Shown here piece after piece: positions 1 through 12,855 of a stretch of 64,000 nt of DNA (the first letter of the stretch is position 1; each line of letters starts with the position of its first letter). A model generated the notes under the pieces. The model saw only the letters and a list, made by a program, of their open reading frames with translations, did no database searches and was not told the DNA's origin. Made by a program: the position numbers and the translations under genes. The DNA is from Siphonodentalium dalli (Eukaryota > Mollusca > Scaphopoda > Gadilida > Siphonodentaliidae), in contig CP136062.1 in the NCBI GenBank assembly GCA_032622095.1, forward strand, positions 155,242,875 through 155,306,874, written 5' to 3'.

Positions 1-2745
1 GGGGCGGGACGAAACCCTAACTATAACCGGGACGGGAAATAAAGCATAAACATAACCCTAACGGCAGCTTAACTCTAAGACTGAACAGGCCTAGTCCGAC
101 CGGACGGGACCATAACCTTTATGTTGGGGTCGGAGTGACTGTAACTTTAACCCTAACCGGATCGGGGCCCTATCCAGGAACTGAACGGGGCGGGGCCCTA
201 AGCCAGGCAGGACGGGACCTTGACCCAACCCTGACGGGACATTAACACTGGCTACACCAATAACCCTAAACCTAAACGGCACTGGACGGCTCTGAACGGG
301 AATTTAACCCTAGCCCTAACCGAGACGGGACCATAACGCTAACCGTTAGGGGAACCCAATACTAACCGGGACGTGACCCCTGACCCTACCCTATTCGGGA
401 CGGGAGCTTAACCCTAACTCTAACCGGGACGGTTGGAACCTAACACTAACAATACTCGTAACCTGATGGTGGATCCGGATGGTCCGTACATCGGACGGGA
501 CGAGCCGGGACCATAACAAGGAAGAGACGGGACCATAGGACGGTACCCTATCTCTAACCGGAACCCTAACCCTACCCCGGGGCGGAAGTCAGGGGAGGGA
601 CGTTAAAACTAATCATAACCATAACCGGGACGGCACCAGTCGGGGGCAATAACAATAACTGAAAAGAGGCCTTAAGCCTAACCACAAAGGGGACGGGACC
701 TAAACCTTAATACGGACCAGAACGGGAGGTTAACATAACTACAACCGGGACTGGTGCTAAACCCTAACACGTACCGGACGGGCGGGATTCTAATTTGGAT
801 GTGGTGGTTCGGAACGGTACTGTAACATAATCATGTCGGGGGTCTAACACGGAAATGAATTGGGCGGGACCCAAACACTAACAGGACGGGGCCTATGCCC
901 CAACCCTGACCGTGACGGGACCTCAACCCTTGGCAAAACTATAACCCAAACCCTAAAGGGACTGGACGGTTCGGGCGGGAACTTAAACACAACACAACTA
1001 ACCTGGTCAGGGCCGTATCACTAACCGGTACGGAGCCTTAAACATAACCTTGGCGGGAGTTTAACCCTATCTGGTACGGGATGTTACTACAGTACTAACT
1101 GACAACAATCGTTACCTGGCGGGTAAACCCGACCGCGGACGGGACGAATCGGGACCCTAACCAGGACGGCACCCTAACCTTTAACTGAACGTAACTGGTT
1201 GGAACGGGACCTTAACACTAAACGTAACCATAAAACTGGACGGGGCCAGAGGACCTGACGTTAACACTAACCATAACCGGGACTGTACGGCTCTGGGCTG
1301 GAATTTCACAATAACCATAACTGGGACGGGACCAGTCGGGACCCTAACACTAACCTGGACTGGACCTTTGTCCGATTCCTAACTCGAACTTGGACGGGAC
1401 CTTGAGCCTAACCCATAACCGGGAAGGGACGGGACCACAACAAGGGCGGTATCCTAACAGTAGCCAGAACTGGACGGATTGGAACGGGACCTTAACCCTA
1501 ACCATTACCCTAAACCGGGACCAGTGTCATGGGACGTCCGGGACGTTAACACTAACCTTAACGATAACCCTAACCGGGACTGGACGGCTCTGAACTGGAA
1601 ATTCACCAGAACCTGACTGCGACGAGACCAGTCGGATTCCTAACACTAACCGGGACTCGACCTTAGAGCCATATCCCTAACTCTAACTTGGACGAAACAT
1701 TGAACCTAACCTTAACCGGGACGGGAGCTTAACCCTGACAATAACCGGGGAGGTACCCCAAGCTGGACGTGGCGGGATGGGACCATAACTCTAACCCTAA
1801 CCGGACGGGACGAGTCGGGAAACTAACCCGGGATGGAGAGAGACACTAACCCTACCAGAGTATGACCCTAACCATAACTGTGACTGGACGGCTCGGGAAT
1901 GTAATTTAGGCCTAACACTAACCCTAACTGGGACGGACCCTACCACTAACCGAAACGTTACGGTACCTTAAACCAACACCCAACTCAAACCGTGGCGGGA
2001 TGGGGCTGGACCTTAAGCCTAACCTAATTATGAGTGGACCCTGACTCGAACCGCGACATGGTCTTAACCTTAGCTCTAACCGGGAGGGGACCGTAACACT
2101 ATCCGAGATGTGACGGGACCGTAAACCGAGCCCTAACTCTAAGCGGGACTCGACATTAAAACTAACTCTAGCTAATCCGGGGAGGATGGGACCTAACCCT
2201 AATCGGGACGGAACCGTAACCCTAATTATAACAGGTACGGGACTCTAACCCTTACAGGACGGGATGTAAACCTTAACCCTAACTGGTACTTGACCTTAAA
2301 CCTAACTCTAAGCCGAACCGTGTAGGGACGGGCCCTTAACCATAACTCTAACCGGGACGGGACCTTTATGTTCCCCTACCCAACCGCGGCGGTGTGTGCC
2401 GGCCCTTAATACTACACTAATCCGAATGCCAGCGGGAGGACATTAAACCTATCTCTAATCCGAATCGGGGCGGGACGGGACCTTAACACTACCCATAACC
2501 GGGACGGGACTGGACCCACACACTGACCGTAATCGGCACGGGACGATAAGGGCCGTGACGGGACCCTAGTATAACAGGGATAGATCGAGATGGGACCTTT
2601 ACACTATAGCACTAATCCTAAACGGGACAGGACGGGGCGGATCCTAACCCTAACTGGGACGGGACCCTAACCATAACCGGGATGGACGGGATGGGACAGC
2701 GGGCGCGGGTAGTGACGGTAACGGGGCGCGCGGGCGGAGCAACTC
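1..2745. repeat. Degenerate telomere-like array, copy A
   Basis: An array built from two alternating words, CCCTAACC (the plus-strand view of the metazoan telomere repeat TTAGGG) and GGGACGGGACC, with heavy drift and no fixed period. It starts before the window and fades at about 2745, after a short GC-rich stretch. The open frames inside it are translations of the repeat and not genes. A near-identical copy lies at 50200-53390. It could be an interstitial telomeric block or a subtelomeric satellite; which one cannot be told from here. Confidence 0.85.
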
Positions 2746-5632
2746 GTCGTTGTGTTGGTTGGGGCGTCACTGTACGTCTGTTTTCGACCAATTGGCACTG
2801 ATGTTCTAATTTTTTCGGTCCAAATTATCGCCCCATGCACTTTCACTTCAATGTTCCAGACCGAGCATAGCAGCAACTCATATTCGGACACTTTTTGAAA
2901 CTCGATCCAAATTTACTTCGGCTAAATCGAATTCTATCCAGCTATTATTTACATATACTTCTGAACACCTGATATATACATATTTTTTGTTTTGAACTAT
3001 CAACGTTAGCGTTGTTAAAGTAATGAGAGCGGGTCTCAAGTTACAAAGAGCACATACTAATAACGCTGTCAATGGCTACCGTTTTAAACCTGTTTACCCT
3101 GGAAGCCTATAACATTGTAGAGGTCGGTTGTTTATTATGACATCAAGGTGAACATATCCATACTGCACATGGCGTCACTTTATATTGCAACCAGTCTTTT
3201 CGCTTGCTTCTTGAATTAACGAACAGCAGAGGAATATCTGCTGGTTGCTTTCATGTTTTCATTTCAATTCAATATGTTGGGACGTTTGTACACCCGCAAT
3301 CCGATATTTGACTAAGAGATGATTATAATTTTGCGTAGAAGTACAATTTAGTTTTATCTTATCGAATATGCCATTTCATTTTATGCCATTGTCTGATTTA
3401 TTTGATTTATATTCGTGAATAATCCTGTGTCTTTCAATTGTTCTTGGCTGATAGCGATTCACGTGATTAGATTCATATATCTGTATGTGGCTCATGTTAT
3501 CGTTTCTACATTGTGTATCATGGTTTTGCATGCTTCAATATCTACTGGTTAATTTATTTTGGCTTTTATGTGTTAATTTCATTTCATTCGAGTCTTTTGT
3601 AACGTACATAAATTGCCCACAACTCGATATTTGGCCAAGCGATTATTCAACTTTTGCATAGAAGTAAACTTTATTTTTTGAAAATATCATTTTATCATGA
3701 CATTCACTGATTTGTATGATTGTTATTCATGCGCTCTAAATAATCCTGTCACTTCCAGTTGTCGATTCGTGATCTTGAATCACGTGATCATATTCATATA
3801 TTTGGCGATTGCTCAAGCCGATGTTCTATGTTTTCACGTTTACTACACATAGCGATTACGCAGACCAATGTTCTACATGTACGTTGTAATGTGTATTACA
3901 TTATGTTGATTGTGTTCATGGTATACATTGTCCCGAATGTCCTTAACCAGACACCACATGTAAGCGAAAAATAAATTTGTCGGATCGGAATAATGGACTT
4001 TGTCTCACTTACTCCCTATGCATGGAAATTGCTTTAATAGGCATCAAACCAGTGACATTACATAACTACGGTCTTTACTTATTGTATACAAATTAATAGA
4101 AGTTCAGTAAAAATAACTATAATTTGATTAAGTCTCTTTAATCCGTGTTATCGAAGAAAATATATCGTCAAATGTATAGCGTATTGGGGTACTATTACTT
4201 GTACAACCACTTATCTCACATATATCCTAGATTCGTTTCGTTTGCAACTGATGGTAAATTGTGTTCTTAGTATTTTGTTGAAAGGTAACTGATATGTATA
4301 CTGTTGATACGTGCGGTTCCAGCTGGACTATACGCACCCCTGATCAAGACTTAGTGGTCCTGCTAATGTGATGTGATGTGATGCTGGTGGTCTCTGCTGA
4401 ATTGCTATAATGCGATTCGGGCGAACTGATGCTGTTAAGACAAAGTACCGTTATTTTTCAAATGTTGTCATTTTCTGGGTGTATGGCTAATACGAGCGGT
4501 TTGGAATAAGACCAGTGCATGTTTGGAACATAAAAAACATAGACATTTTGAACAAATATAATAATGGCTGCTCTGGTGTTTGCAAAACGATGTGAATTGC
4601 CATCTTGCTATAGTCGATTTGCCACAACTAGTACAACCAATATAAACATATCTCGCAATATATATGTGTTGGAATGTTTGATACACACAATGGCTTTTCA
4701 TATTGCAGATTTTCCGAACGCCGCACAAACGACAATTTTAGAACAAATAACGTACATGTTCTTAACAGCGTAAATTTGCCATGACAGCATCTTAGCAATT
4801 CAACAGGGCCCACCAACATCGCATCACATTGGCGGGACCAGTTGACCAGTTGTGATACTGTAATAGGATGAAACTTTAATGGTCTGACTGTATTTGTGTT
4901 CGAGGGTACGCCAATACATGGGATTCGTTAATCAAATAATTTATTATTGCGACAGTTCTTTAATCTTAGTGTTCGATATTCCGAGAGTTCGATACTTAAG
5001 AATTTACAGCGACGTGGACATGAATAACAGTCGGGCCTCATCAACATAAAATAAATGTTCCCCGAGGCATCACCATGCGCAAAAGAATCCCACCGGTATC
5101 AAATTTAAACACCATACATACATTTGGGAACAGACAATTAACACACGCGTATATATAATTGCGTAAATGATACACAAATATCCAAATGTTTGTCTTTGTC
5201 GTGTCTTATACATGTATGTTACAACATATGTGACTTATTGGTGCTCTATATAAAATTCACGTACATGCACGTGCGTGAGCGACACATACACGTGTAATAA
5301 TTTAACGCGATGCTGAAACGGATGCCAGCTTCCGTATGTGAGGAAACTACATGCTATTCTGAAAGCTAGCGCGACCTACATGTACATGTATATTTACATA
5401 TTCACGACTTTCGGACTATCGAATAATCGTAATATCTAACTATCTGACAAACGAACTGCCTAATTTTTTCGTCATTTGACAAATATACAACATTCATATT
5501 TGAGAATAAGTGGGACAGTTGAAGCACAGGTCCCCAGATCAAAGATTTACTCCACCCCCAATAATACTTAATCCCATAGAAATGTATTCAACTTGGCGGG
5601 GCCTAATTTTTATTTATTTTTTTCACTAAAAA
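2746..5632. other. AT-rich duplicated stretch, no gene seen
   Basis: No protein family, RNA gene or repeat is recognisable. All open frames are short (under 90 codons). They recur in copy B only because the whole region is duplicated, so they carry no evidence of selection. TACATGTA-type words and a short GTGAT run near 4368-4384 are the only local texture. Confidence 0.6.
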
Positions 5633-6649
5633 AACAGGTTCAAAATAGAAAACAAATATTTTTGTTACATAAAGGCCTCATATATACGTAGAAATATATT
5701 TTCTTACTCATCAATTTGATGTATCCCGTGGAAAAACATGGTCCAGAAAAACTCCTGTTATGAGCACAGGTCTGACGGAAACCGGCTGTTGAAATCCCTC
5801 GATCGAGATGGAGTCCGCTCAACTCGGTCAAAGAGCCGGATTTTGACCACACCGACTTGTGCTTCAAAAACGCACTAAACGGTAAGTAGAATATATATAT
5901 TATACATAATTAGAAGCGGAATCACGGCATCATATCTCTCGTATTTATTGAAATAATCAGTTTCATAAAACCGGAAGCAAATTTAAATTGTCCAAAACAA
6001 GCCATTGTGTATGTAAGCTGATATGACGTAACACTAATTTGTCATTGGCCCAATATAAATCAAATATATAACGAAGAAGTAATGTACATACGCTCTAAAT
6101 ATTAACGAAGTTATATTCTTGTCCATATGTATGTTTTCAAATCAGCATTCGTGTTAATTCAGTCTTTATCTATTCTTTTCATTTTTTATAAATACATATT
6201 GTGTTGCATAGAATTATAAATAGTACTCACGGCAGACTCGCATAAAAAGGCTGGTTTTGGAAAATTTATATTTGCTTCCGAATTCATGAATCTGATTTTT
6301 TTCAATAAATACGAGAGATACGATGACGTGATGTGGCCAGATTGGTTTGGGTGTGTCAGTAATTAATTCCGCTTCTAATGATGTATAATATATATATTTT
6401 ACTTAACGTTGAGAGTTTTTGAAGCGCAAGTCGGTGTAAAAATCCGACTCGCTGACCCAGTTTAGCGGGCACCATCTAGAACGAGTGATTTTAGCAGTCG
6501 GTTTGCTCCAGACCTGTGCTCATATCCGGGGTTTTTCTGAACCAATTTTACACGGCATACTTAAAATTGAAGAGTAATACAATATCTTTCTACCTATATA
6601 TGAAGCATTTATGTTGCTAACATTATTTTTGTGTGTTTTGAACCTGTTT
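5633..6649. mobile_element. Foldback / long-TIR non-autonomous DNA element, copy A
   Basis: The first ~390 bases and the last ~390 bases are imperfect inverted copies of each other (about three quarters alike by eye). Both ends carry the terminal word ACAGGTTCAAAA or its complement. Shared internal landmarks, read inward from each end, are GAGCACAGGTCTG, CCGACTTG.GCTTCAAAAAC, and ATTAGAAGCGGAAT before the centre. There is no coding capacity. This is the structure of a foldback element or a MITE with long arms; the mobilising transposase family is unknown. The copy at 56274-57282 is the duplicated counterpart. Confidence 0.75.
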
Positions 6650-7090
6650 GTGGACTTTGAAAAAGTTATAACAAATTAGGGCCGTCCGCGTTCGATACCT
6701 TTCTATTATAGGAAGAATATAGGGGCGGGGCATTTTTGTTTTTGTTCTGGCGACCTGTGAGTTAAAGATGCCCAAATTTGATAAAATACAAAATACACCT
6801 AATGTGACAAAATACACAAAATTTGACAAAAACAAATCTTTGGCAACATAAGCATGGACGCTATCATAGACGATATTGGAATGTTTGCTAGACTGACCAC
6901 AGTCAAACGTGCTAAAAAGTTGCTCTTTTGAAATTCGACATTTGGCCATCAATACTTCATAATGATAATGCAGGGTTCGTTGTGCCATTCATTTTCGTGT
7001 ATACAAACTGTGCATTTGAAGGTTGTTTGCTGTCAAACCGTCAGGGCATCTTTAAGTCATCGCTAGCAACGATAGGTGTCCTCACAAAAC
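6650..7090. other. Sequence downstream of the Helitron gene, unassigned
   Basis: This lies 3' of the Helitron stop codon (minus strand) and reaches the foldback element. A 121-codon minus-strand frame (6623-6988) overlaps the foldback end and resembles nothing I recognise. It is probably Helitron 3' untranslated sequence, but I could not pin down the CTRR terminus or its hairpin. Confidence 0.4.
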
Positions 7091-8284
7091 CTAAGTATAC
7101 ACAATGATGCGAGTCTTTCCAGTAGGAGCGTGGACGAACAAAGTATGAGGAGTTCCAACTCTAGAACATCCTACATACAGTTGTCCATGCGAAAATTAAG
7201 ACAGTTGTAAACAAACAACAAATACAGTTTGGCCTTGAGACTTATTAATTGAAATGGCATAGCTCAATTTTTGATTTTAGTTTCTTAAACCGAAACGGAA
7301 TGTCAGATGGTATGGGGGTGTGCATGGCATAAACACATATTCTCCCTTACCACAGCCAGGCAGAATAGTAGCCACAATGACATGCGCCAATAGCTTAGTG
7401 ACCACCAGCCGTGTTCCGTTGAAAATGTTGCGCAGACGCATGGTTTTGCTCCTGCTTTCAGCCAAATATTGTGAAGAGGAAGACATGGTGGCTCTAATAA
7501 ATTAAATTATGTGCGATAGGTGACAACCTCTGATTAATCTGTAACAACATCAACTGATGTGTAGGAATGGGAGCTCCCGGGCATTTCATTAACACGTTTG
7601 TTGTTAATGCTGTTCAGTCACAGACATTGGCGCAATAATTGCAAGTTTACATAGACAAGTAATGTTTTGATAGTGGTCGCGTAGGCTTGAGAATACACGT
7701 GAAACGGGGAAGGATCCACACACCATCATCGTCTAAAAACACTTTAGTTTCTCTAAGTTGTTGTAATGTTCGAGCGAACTGTGCGAAAGCTGGTTCCCAT
7801 GGAGTTGTGCTCGCAGCGATTTATGGTTAACATGGTGCCGCAACGAAGAAGACTTCACGCAAGCCTGGTTCCGTCAGCTTTCGTCCCCCTGGTAATGACT
7901 GGTAAAGTTTGCCTAAAGTCACCAGACAACATGACAGTGAGTCTCCCCATTTGTGGATTTGTATCCCGTACGTCTTTTAATGTTATGTCAATTGCCTCCA
8001 ATGCTCTGGTATGTGCCACTGTGCATTCATCCCATACAATCATGTGTCACGTTCTGAAAAATTGCGCAAGTCCGGAAGTTTTGGAAATGTTGCAAACCGG
8101 AGCATCATTGGTGACCAAGTCCAAAGACAACTTAAAGGCAGAATGAGCTGTGGCAGCATTACCCGACGAAGCAACATGTTCGTGACGAAGTTACCCCAGT
8201 TCCAGCAGGTGCATCGTGAAAACATATTCCTCCAGTATGAGATTGCACTCGACCGATGGTGGAATATGCTACCCTTTATTCGTG
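7091..8284 (-). pseudogene. Helitron RepHel helicase (Pif1-like) C-terminal part, copy A
   Basis: Minus-strand remains of the SF1B (Pif1-like) helicase of a Helitron. Reading 5' to 3' on the minus strand: a decayed Walker A, DAPAGTGVT (about 8215-8189), in which the lysine is now valine; an ASSGNAAT / TAHSAFKL segment; the Walker B segment MIVWDECT (about 8043-8020); GDFRQTLPV (about 7920-7890); the NGTRLVVTKLL and GCGKGEYVF segments (about 7420-7330); INKSQGQT (motif VI, about 7240-7215); and VGCSRVG shortly before a stop at 7091. The frame changes several times, so the gene is dead. Its N-terminal half continues at 20543-23100, beyond a 12.26 kb insertion. The equivalent in copy B is uninterrupted. 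Confidence 0.9.
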
Positions 8285-8515
8285 TAAAATAAATTTTACG
8301 AAGGAAAAGATTTTTATAGACGGTCGACCTTAATATTGTATCGACCTGCGACCGGGGTCAGCGGTTTAGAAATTTCGAGGTCAAGTGAACATCTGAGCGC
8401 CAACCACGAGAAAGTCGGGTACCTTAATTGATTGATTGTCTTCGTGGTGACGTTGTCGATATCCGACTGCCCATTCAAACGAATTTCGCACAGACCACAA
8501 GGTCAATAATTTCTA
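8285..8515 (+). repeat. Terminal repeat A1 of the YR element
   Basis: Left end of the insertion, a 231-bp direct copy of A2 at 20011-20242. The only difference I see is one T in a T-run. It begins at the shared TAAAA word followed by TAAATTTTACGAAGG and ends where the two copies diverge after AATAATTTCTA. Confidence 0.93.
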
Positions 8516-10479
8516 GCTCCTGTTTCGAGATACCTTTGGGTCTACTGTTGTATCATCACCATCTATGTGTTTGCTATGTGTGCAGTCTATTCCAGTCTGG
8601 GGATGCTGTCTTGAAATGATTGTCTGTGTTCATGTGAGATGCGTGGTTAACCAGAGCGGTGTTAGGCTTATGCATGACGTTTGCAAAAATGCTATGAGGA
8701 CTTATACAGGTAATATGAACTTTCCATTGACCCTGCCCACCAGGAATGAGAATTCATTGACTGCCAAAGCTGACTCAATCAATTTAATGTCAAAGGCTCG
8801 AGGACAGTTATCTTGAATGGACCACTATACCCCTTTGACTAGTTTCTAGGGCTATGTTTGAAGATTAAGGTTTTCGTCATTCCATTCTTATTTTTCACAG
8901 GTATATTTGGATTGAGACATTTGACTTGGCATTCAGCTAGGTTTCCCGGAGGCGAGAGCCCACCTTGGTAGGAGCTCCATCACTGTTTTAGCTCCAATTC
9001 ATCGGGGCAGCCACCCTTTATCCGTTGCACGCGAATATGTGGCGATTTGCTTTTTATGACTACTTTGTGGTGGGTTGCCAGGTGCGCAATGCAGTGGGCT
9101 GGCTCTTCAGCGGATGGCAAGTTTGGTCAATGTGGCCACGGCGGATTACACCCTACATCCCGATGATCACTAATTACTCACCGGCCTAGAATGGATGAAC
9201 TTAATGTTTTTCACACATAATATTCATTAATCAACAAAGTTCTCGTCAGTATAAGCTCTATGTTTGTGTCTGATAACCGACAATTTCTCGATTACTTTAT
9301 ATTTCCATTTTATAAACCGTACTTTTCTTCGCGATTGTTTTCTTACAGTGCACCAAACTAGCATTGACCGGAAGCGAACCCCCACCGTGAGTCCGTCGTG
9401 AAATATGACATATTTCGTCGGAATACGGTACTTTCCCATTTATAAATTTGTTTTTTAATATATAAAACATGTAAGTTTTCTAGTTATGTACTTTGGGTCA
9501 TAATACGACATCTTGTAATCTCGCTTTCGACTGGAGTAGTAATTCTAATCTTTTAGAGTATCAACATTTTCATCTGTAAACGGTACAAAACTTATATAAA
9601 TCGTGCATAATCAGGCGATGAAATTAATTCCAACGACTTGAACAAACGGTCAGCATCTATTTCACATCTTACATTTGCCCGATAGCCGGATCGATTTGCT
9701 TTCGTGGCAGAATTTCATGTACCTGCCACGAATTCATAAATGACAACATCAGGAACATGTGTCTACAATAGTAATATGGCGACTAGCTCCCCAAGAAAAA
9801 CTGACTGACAGGTTTTAGCGGACGTTTTTCACACGTTACCGTAAACACTAATCAAAAGAATTGTTCCTTGGCTCTTCATTGTATGTCACTTTTCATAATG
9901 GGCTGCCTAATGTTACTGTTGAGATATAGTTTTTTTTTACATTTGACTGCCCAAACATTGTCATAATAGTGCAGATATCTTCTGTTTCCAAGTCACTTTT
10001 CTGGTACATAAAGCTTTTTAGTTCACATCTATTAGTGCCCCCCCCCCCCTTTACCACGATGTATGCTCTAATTGTTCTCATGTTATGTCTATTTATGTCT
10101 GATTTTAGGTGGACAGGGGCATTTTTGTCAGCCCGTTTGTTCGACATTTTTCGTGAAACGGACTTTTCCATCCCCTTAATTCAATTCCGTTGGGTTATTC
10201 TGGTCATCATATAGGATATTCGCGTTGTTCCTATTACAAAATATGTTACATAATAGTTATGTATGCGGGCACATAGGTTATCATGTAGATTGAGCGGATT
10301 TCTACGACACTATGGTCATGTTCAAAATAATTATTATTTTAGATTTGATCATTGTGGTCCAGCGAGCGGGGTTTGTGCTATGAGGGCTAATTAGCCTCAC
10401 GAGGACTGAACTCGTTTGGGTCGTGATTCTTTCGCGTTAACTTTACTCAGACGAGATTGGTTGCATACATGCTTACTTA
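8516..10479. other. Interior of the YR insertion, unassigned
   Basis: No protein family recognised on either strand. A run of C lies at about 10037-10050. In a canonical Ngaro this would be the 5' untranslated and gag region, but I see no gag or zinc-knuckle signature. Confidence 0.4.
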
Positions 10480-11160
10480 TCAATGAATTTATAGTAACTT
10501 ATGCCTTCCTTCAAGGTTGGGGCAGACCATTTGCCATGGCAGGATTCTCATCGTGACAATTCATACTATATGGGTATCACCCGCAGTCTATCAATATCCT
10601 AGGAATTTTGGGTAGATCCCACCACATTGCGACCGGTTGCCATAGCACCTTCTTTGCGGAAATTTATGAGGTTGGGGGCTGTAATTTCGCTATATGCTGT
10701 TATGTTTGAATATAATATAAATGGTTTTTCTAAAGCTAAATGATCCAGGGCTATTTTCCAACATCTGAAACTAACCTTGCTCTCAAATCTTCCTTCAGCC
10801 TGTGGGCGCCATTCCAAATGGCCACCGAACCACCCTTTCTCATGTTACAATGCTTACTTTTCTATAACTTTATAGCCATGTACGCGTTAATTTCATGCTG
10901 TGTCCGACTATTTGGCATGACGGAATTATCCAGGGACAACTCATGTTATACGGGTCATCAGTCGGGGTCTATACATCCTCCAAAATAATTTGGTCAATGC
11001 CCCCAATTTGCGTCCGGGTGACGGGGCAACCCATTTTCGGGAAACAGGCGGTCCGAGGCGAGGAACCGCCCTCGTGGGAAACGCGTCCGAGGTTTCCCAC
11101 TCTTTAGGCGAAAAGCGGAAAGTTATGCGTTTGGGGGCTGTATTTGCGCTTTCCGAGATG
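10480..11160 (+). repeat. Diverged tandem pair inside the YR insertion
   Basis: Two diverged direct copies at about 10480-10695 and 10845-11165. They share, in order, ATGCTTACTT, a TTTATAG word, a CATGGCAGGATT / CATGACGGAATT word, an ATACTATATGGGT / GTTATACGGGT word, GTCTAT, and a GCGGAAA.TTATG word followed by TTGGGGGCTGTA. The second copy is GC-richer. Function is unknown. Confidence 0.5.
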
Positions 11161-11660
11161 TCGACATGCGACATTTTGAAACAAAAGCAATTAATTGCCA
11201 CAAACTAGGGTCCAGGAATATATTTAAAATACTCGCGTTTCTTGTCTTTCCGCGGAAGTGGTAAAGATTCGCCTGCCAAGGAGATTTCCAACCGAAGTCT
11301 TGTCTGCGCGTCTATGACTTCGGCTTCTCGGCGCCAACATTTTGGAACAATGACGTCACGGAGTCACGCGACCCCCGCGTGCCGCCAAAGATAGGTTACA
11401 TCTTCCTGGACCCCTCGCTGCGTGATCGGCCTATCGACTGAATACCTGATACTAGGCGCAAACATTTAATTATAACCGATTCATTCGCTTCTTTCAAGTG
11501 CATGGATTGGGAAACGGACAACAAGTCTCAGCCTTTTCCGACGACATTCGGCAAGTTCCTTGTTACGTGCGATCGCGCAACAGTATGGCGATCAGACGGA
11601 TTTGAACCTTGGTGTCGCTCTACTCCGTTTCACTCCATGACGTCACCAAAAAACGACGTA
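10980..11660. other. GC-rich, CpG-rich stretch with two CRE palindromes
   Basis: A block clearly richer in GC and CpG than its surroundings, holding two full TGACGTCA palindromes at 11351-11358 and 11638-11645. A short open frame follows, but I recognise no protein. It could be promoter-like sequence carried by the element or a remnant of a captured host CpG island. Confidence 0.4.
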
Positions 11661-12855
11661 AAACCTCGTGGCGTTCTGACATTTTCACTGTGCCGCGTTT
11701 TTGCTATGTTTATTTTATGTGTTTTCGATTATTTGTTTGTCGCCGATTTCGCCATTTGTCGGGATTCCCTGTTTCTATATTTAAAACTGGCATGCTCGTA
11801 GTGAGCCTCGGTTTCGATTTTTTCTCCCAGGTCAAAATTCGTCCGAGTTATGACAATAATAGATCGACCTACATTTTCTCCATCAGAACTCTACATCAAA
11901 GAGTCTATGGACTCCTTCGGGACCTACCTAGACTTCATTTGGGTATTTTTACTTATATTTGGGAAGTTTGATCGTTTTTGGTTCGTGCGAAGACCTCTTT
12001 TTATCATGCGGGAAAAGACATTCATAACGCGATTTCGTAATTCGACGCAATTGGCTGCATAGCCTAACCGTCAACCGAGTTCCGGGTCACATACGACGAA
12101 TGACGTAACGCAAAACTATACGCATTGGTTGACATCGTTTGAAGAGTTTATTGTTACATAAAATGATCGTTATTGATTAATTATTGATTAATTCTTGATA
12201 TTTATTGTTGCATATTGGCTGTTATCTATATTTACATCAATGGTTTTAATTATTTCTTATAATTGCTCCTTCGGTCAACTTTGACTATCGGAAAATGAAA
12301 ATGAAAATATGCCGCTGTAAATACAAATGTAATCGATATTAAAGTCTCATCCTTTCGGCAACATGGAATTGGTTTTAATTAAATGATTAATATTGTAATT
12401 TGCCTTTTATCGGTGATGAAATGCGATATGGTAATTGTCTTGTTTTGCTAACATTAAATTAAATTACATAAATTAAGTAAAATACAGTGAAATTATTTTT
12501 TAATTATTACCTTGTTGCGCACGTTGGCATCTCTCTGAGTGCATTTTAGTTTCTTTTTGGTTTCGTGAGTTACGTAATTGCAGTAGGGTCCTCAAGCTAA
12601 TCGGCCGTAGCTCTTTACATAAAACATCACCAGCAATACGCTCAATTGTAGATATTTACTTCGCGATTCGGGACGCAGATTTCGGCGACTATACAACAAA
12701 CCCATTTGTCATGGAGGGCCGCTGGATTTAATTAATCTATCATAATGACAGTGTCTTCTATCAGTTTGGATTTAAATAAAACACAAACGTAACAATACAA
12801 AACAAAACACAAGATGTCAGCATAACTCACTTTCTAACAATCGTGTGAGGAGGTT
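11661..12855. other. AT-rich interior stretch, no gene seen
   Basis: Several short overlapping frames run to about 12062 without recognisable domains. The rest is AT-rich with ATTGATTAATT-type low-complexity words. A pyrimidine tract ending in CCCAG near 11830 looks splice-acceptor-like, but no exon can be defended. Confidence 0.35.

Noticed and set aside
1390-1593. Open frame in the telomere-like array with Thr/Leu repeats (and its copy at 52036-52239)
   Set aside because: It is a translation of the CCCTAACC-type repeat; periodic composition and no start context.
6623-6988. 121-codon minus-strand frame present in both copies
   Set aside because: It overlaps the foldback element end, has no known domain, and exists twice only because the region is duplicated.
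11502-12062. Overlapping 70-120 codon frames after the CpG-rich block, thought of as a captured host exon
   Set aside because: Three frames are open at once and none shows a domain or convincing paired splice sites.
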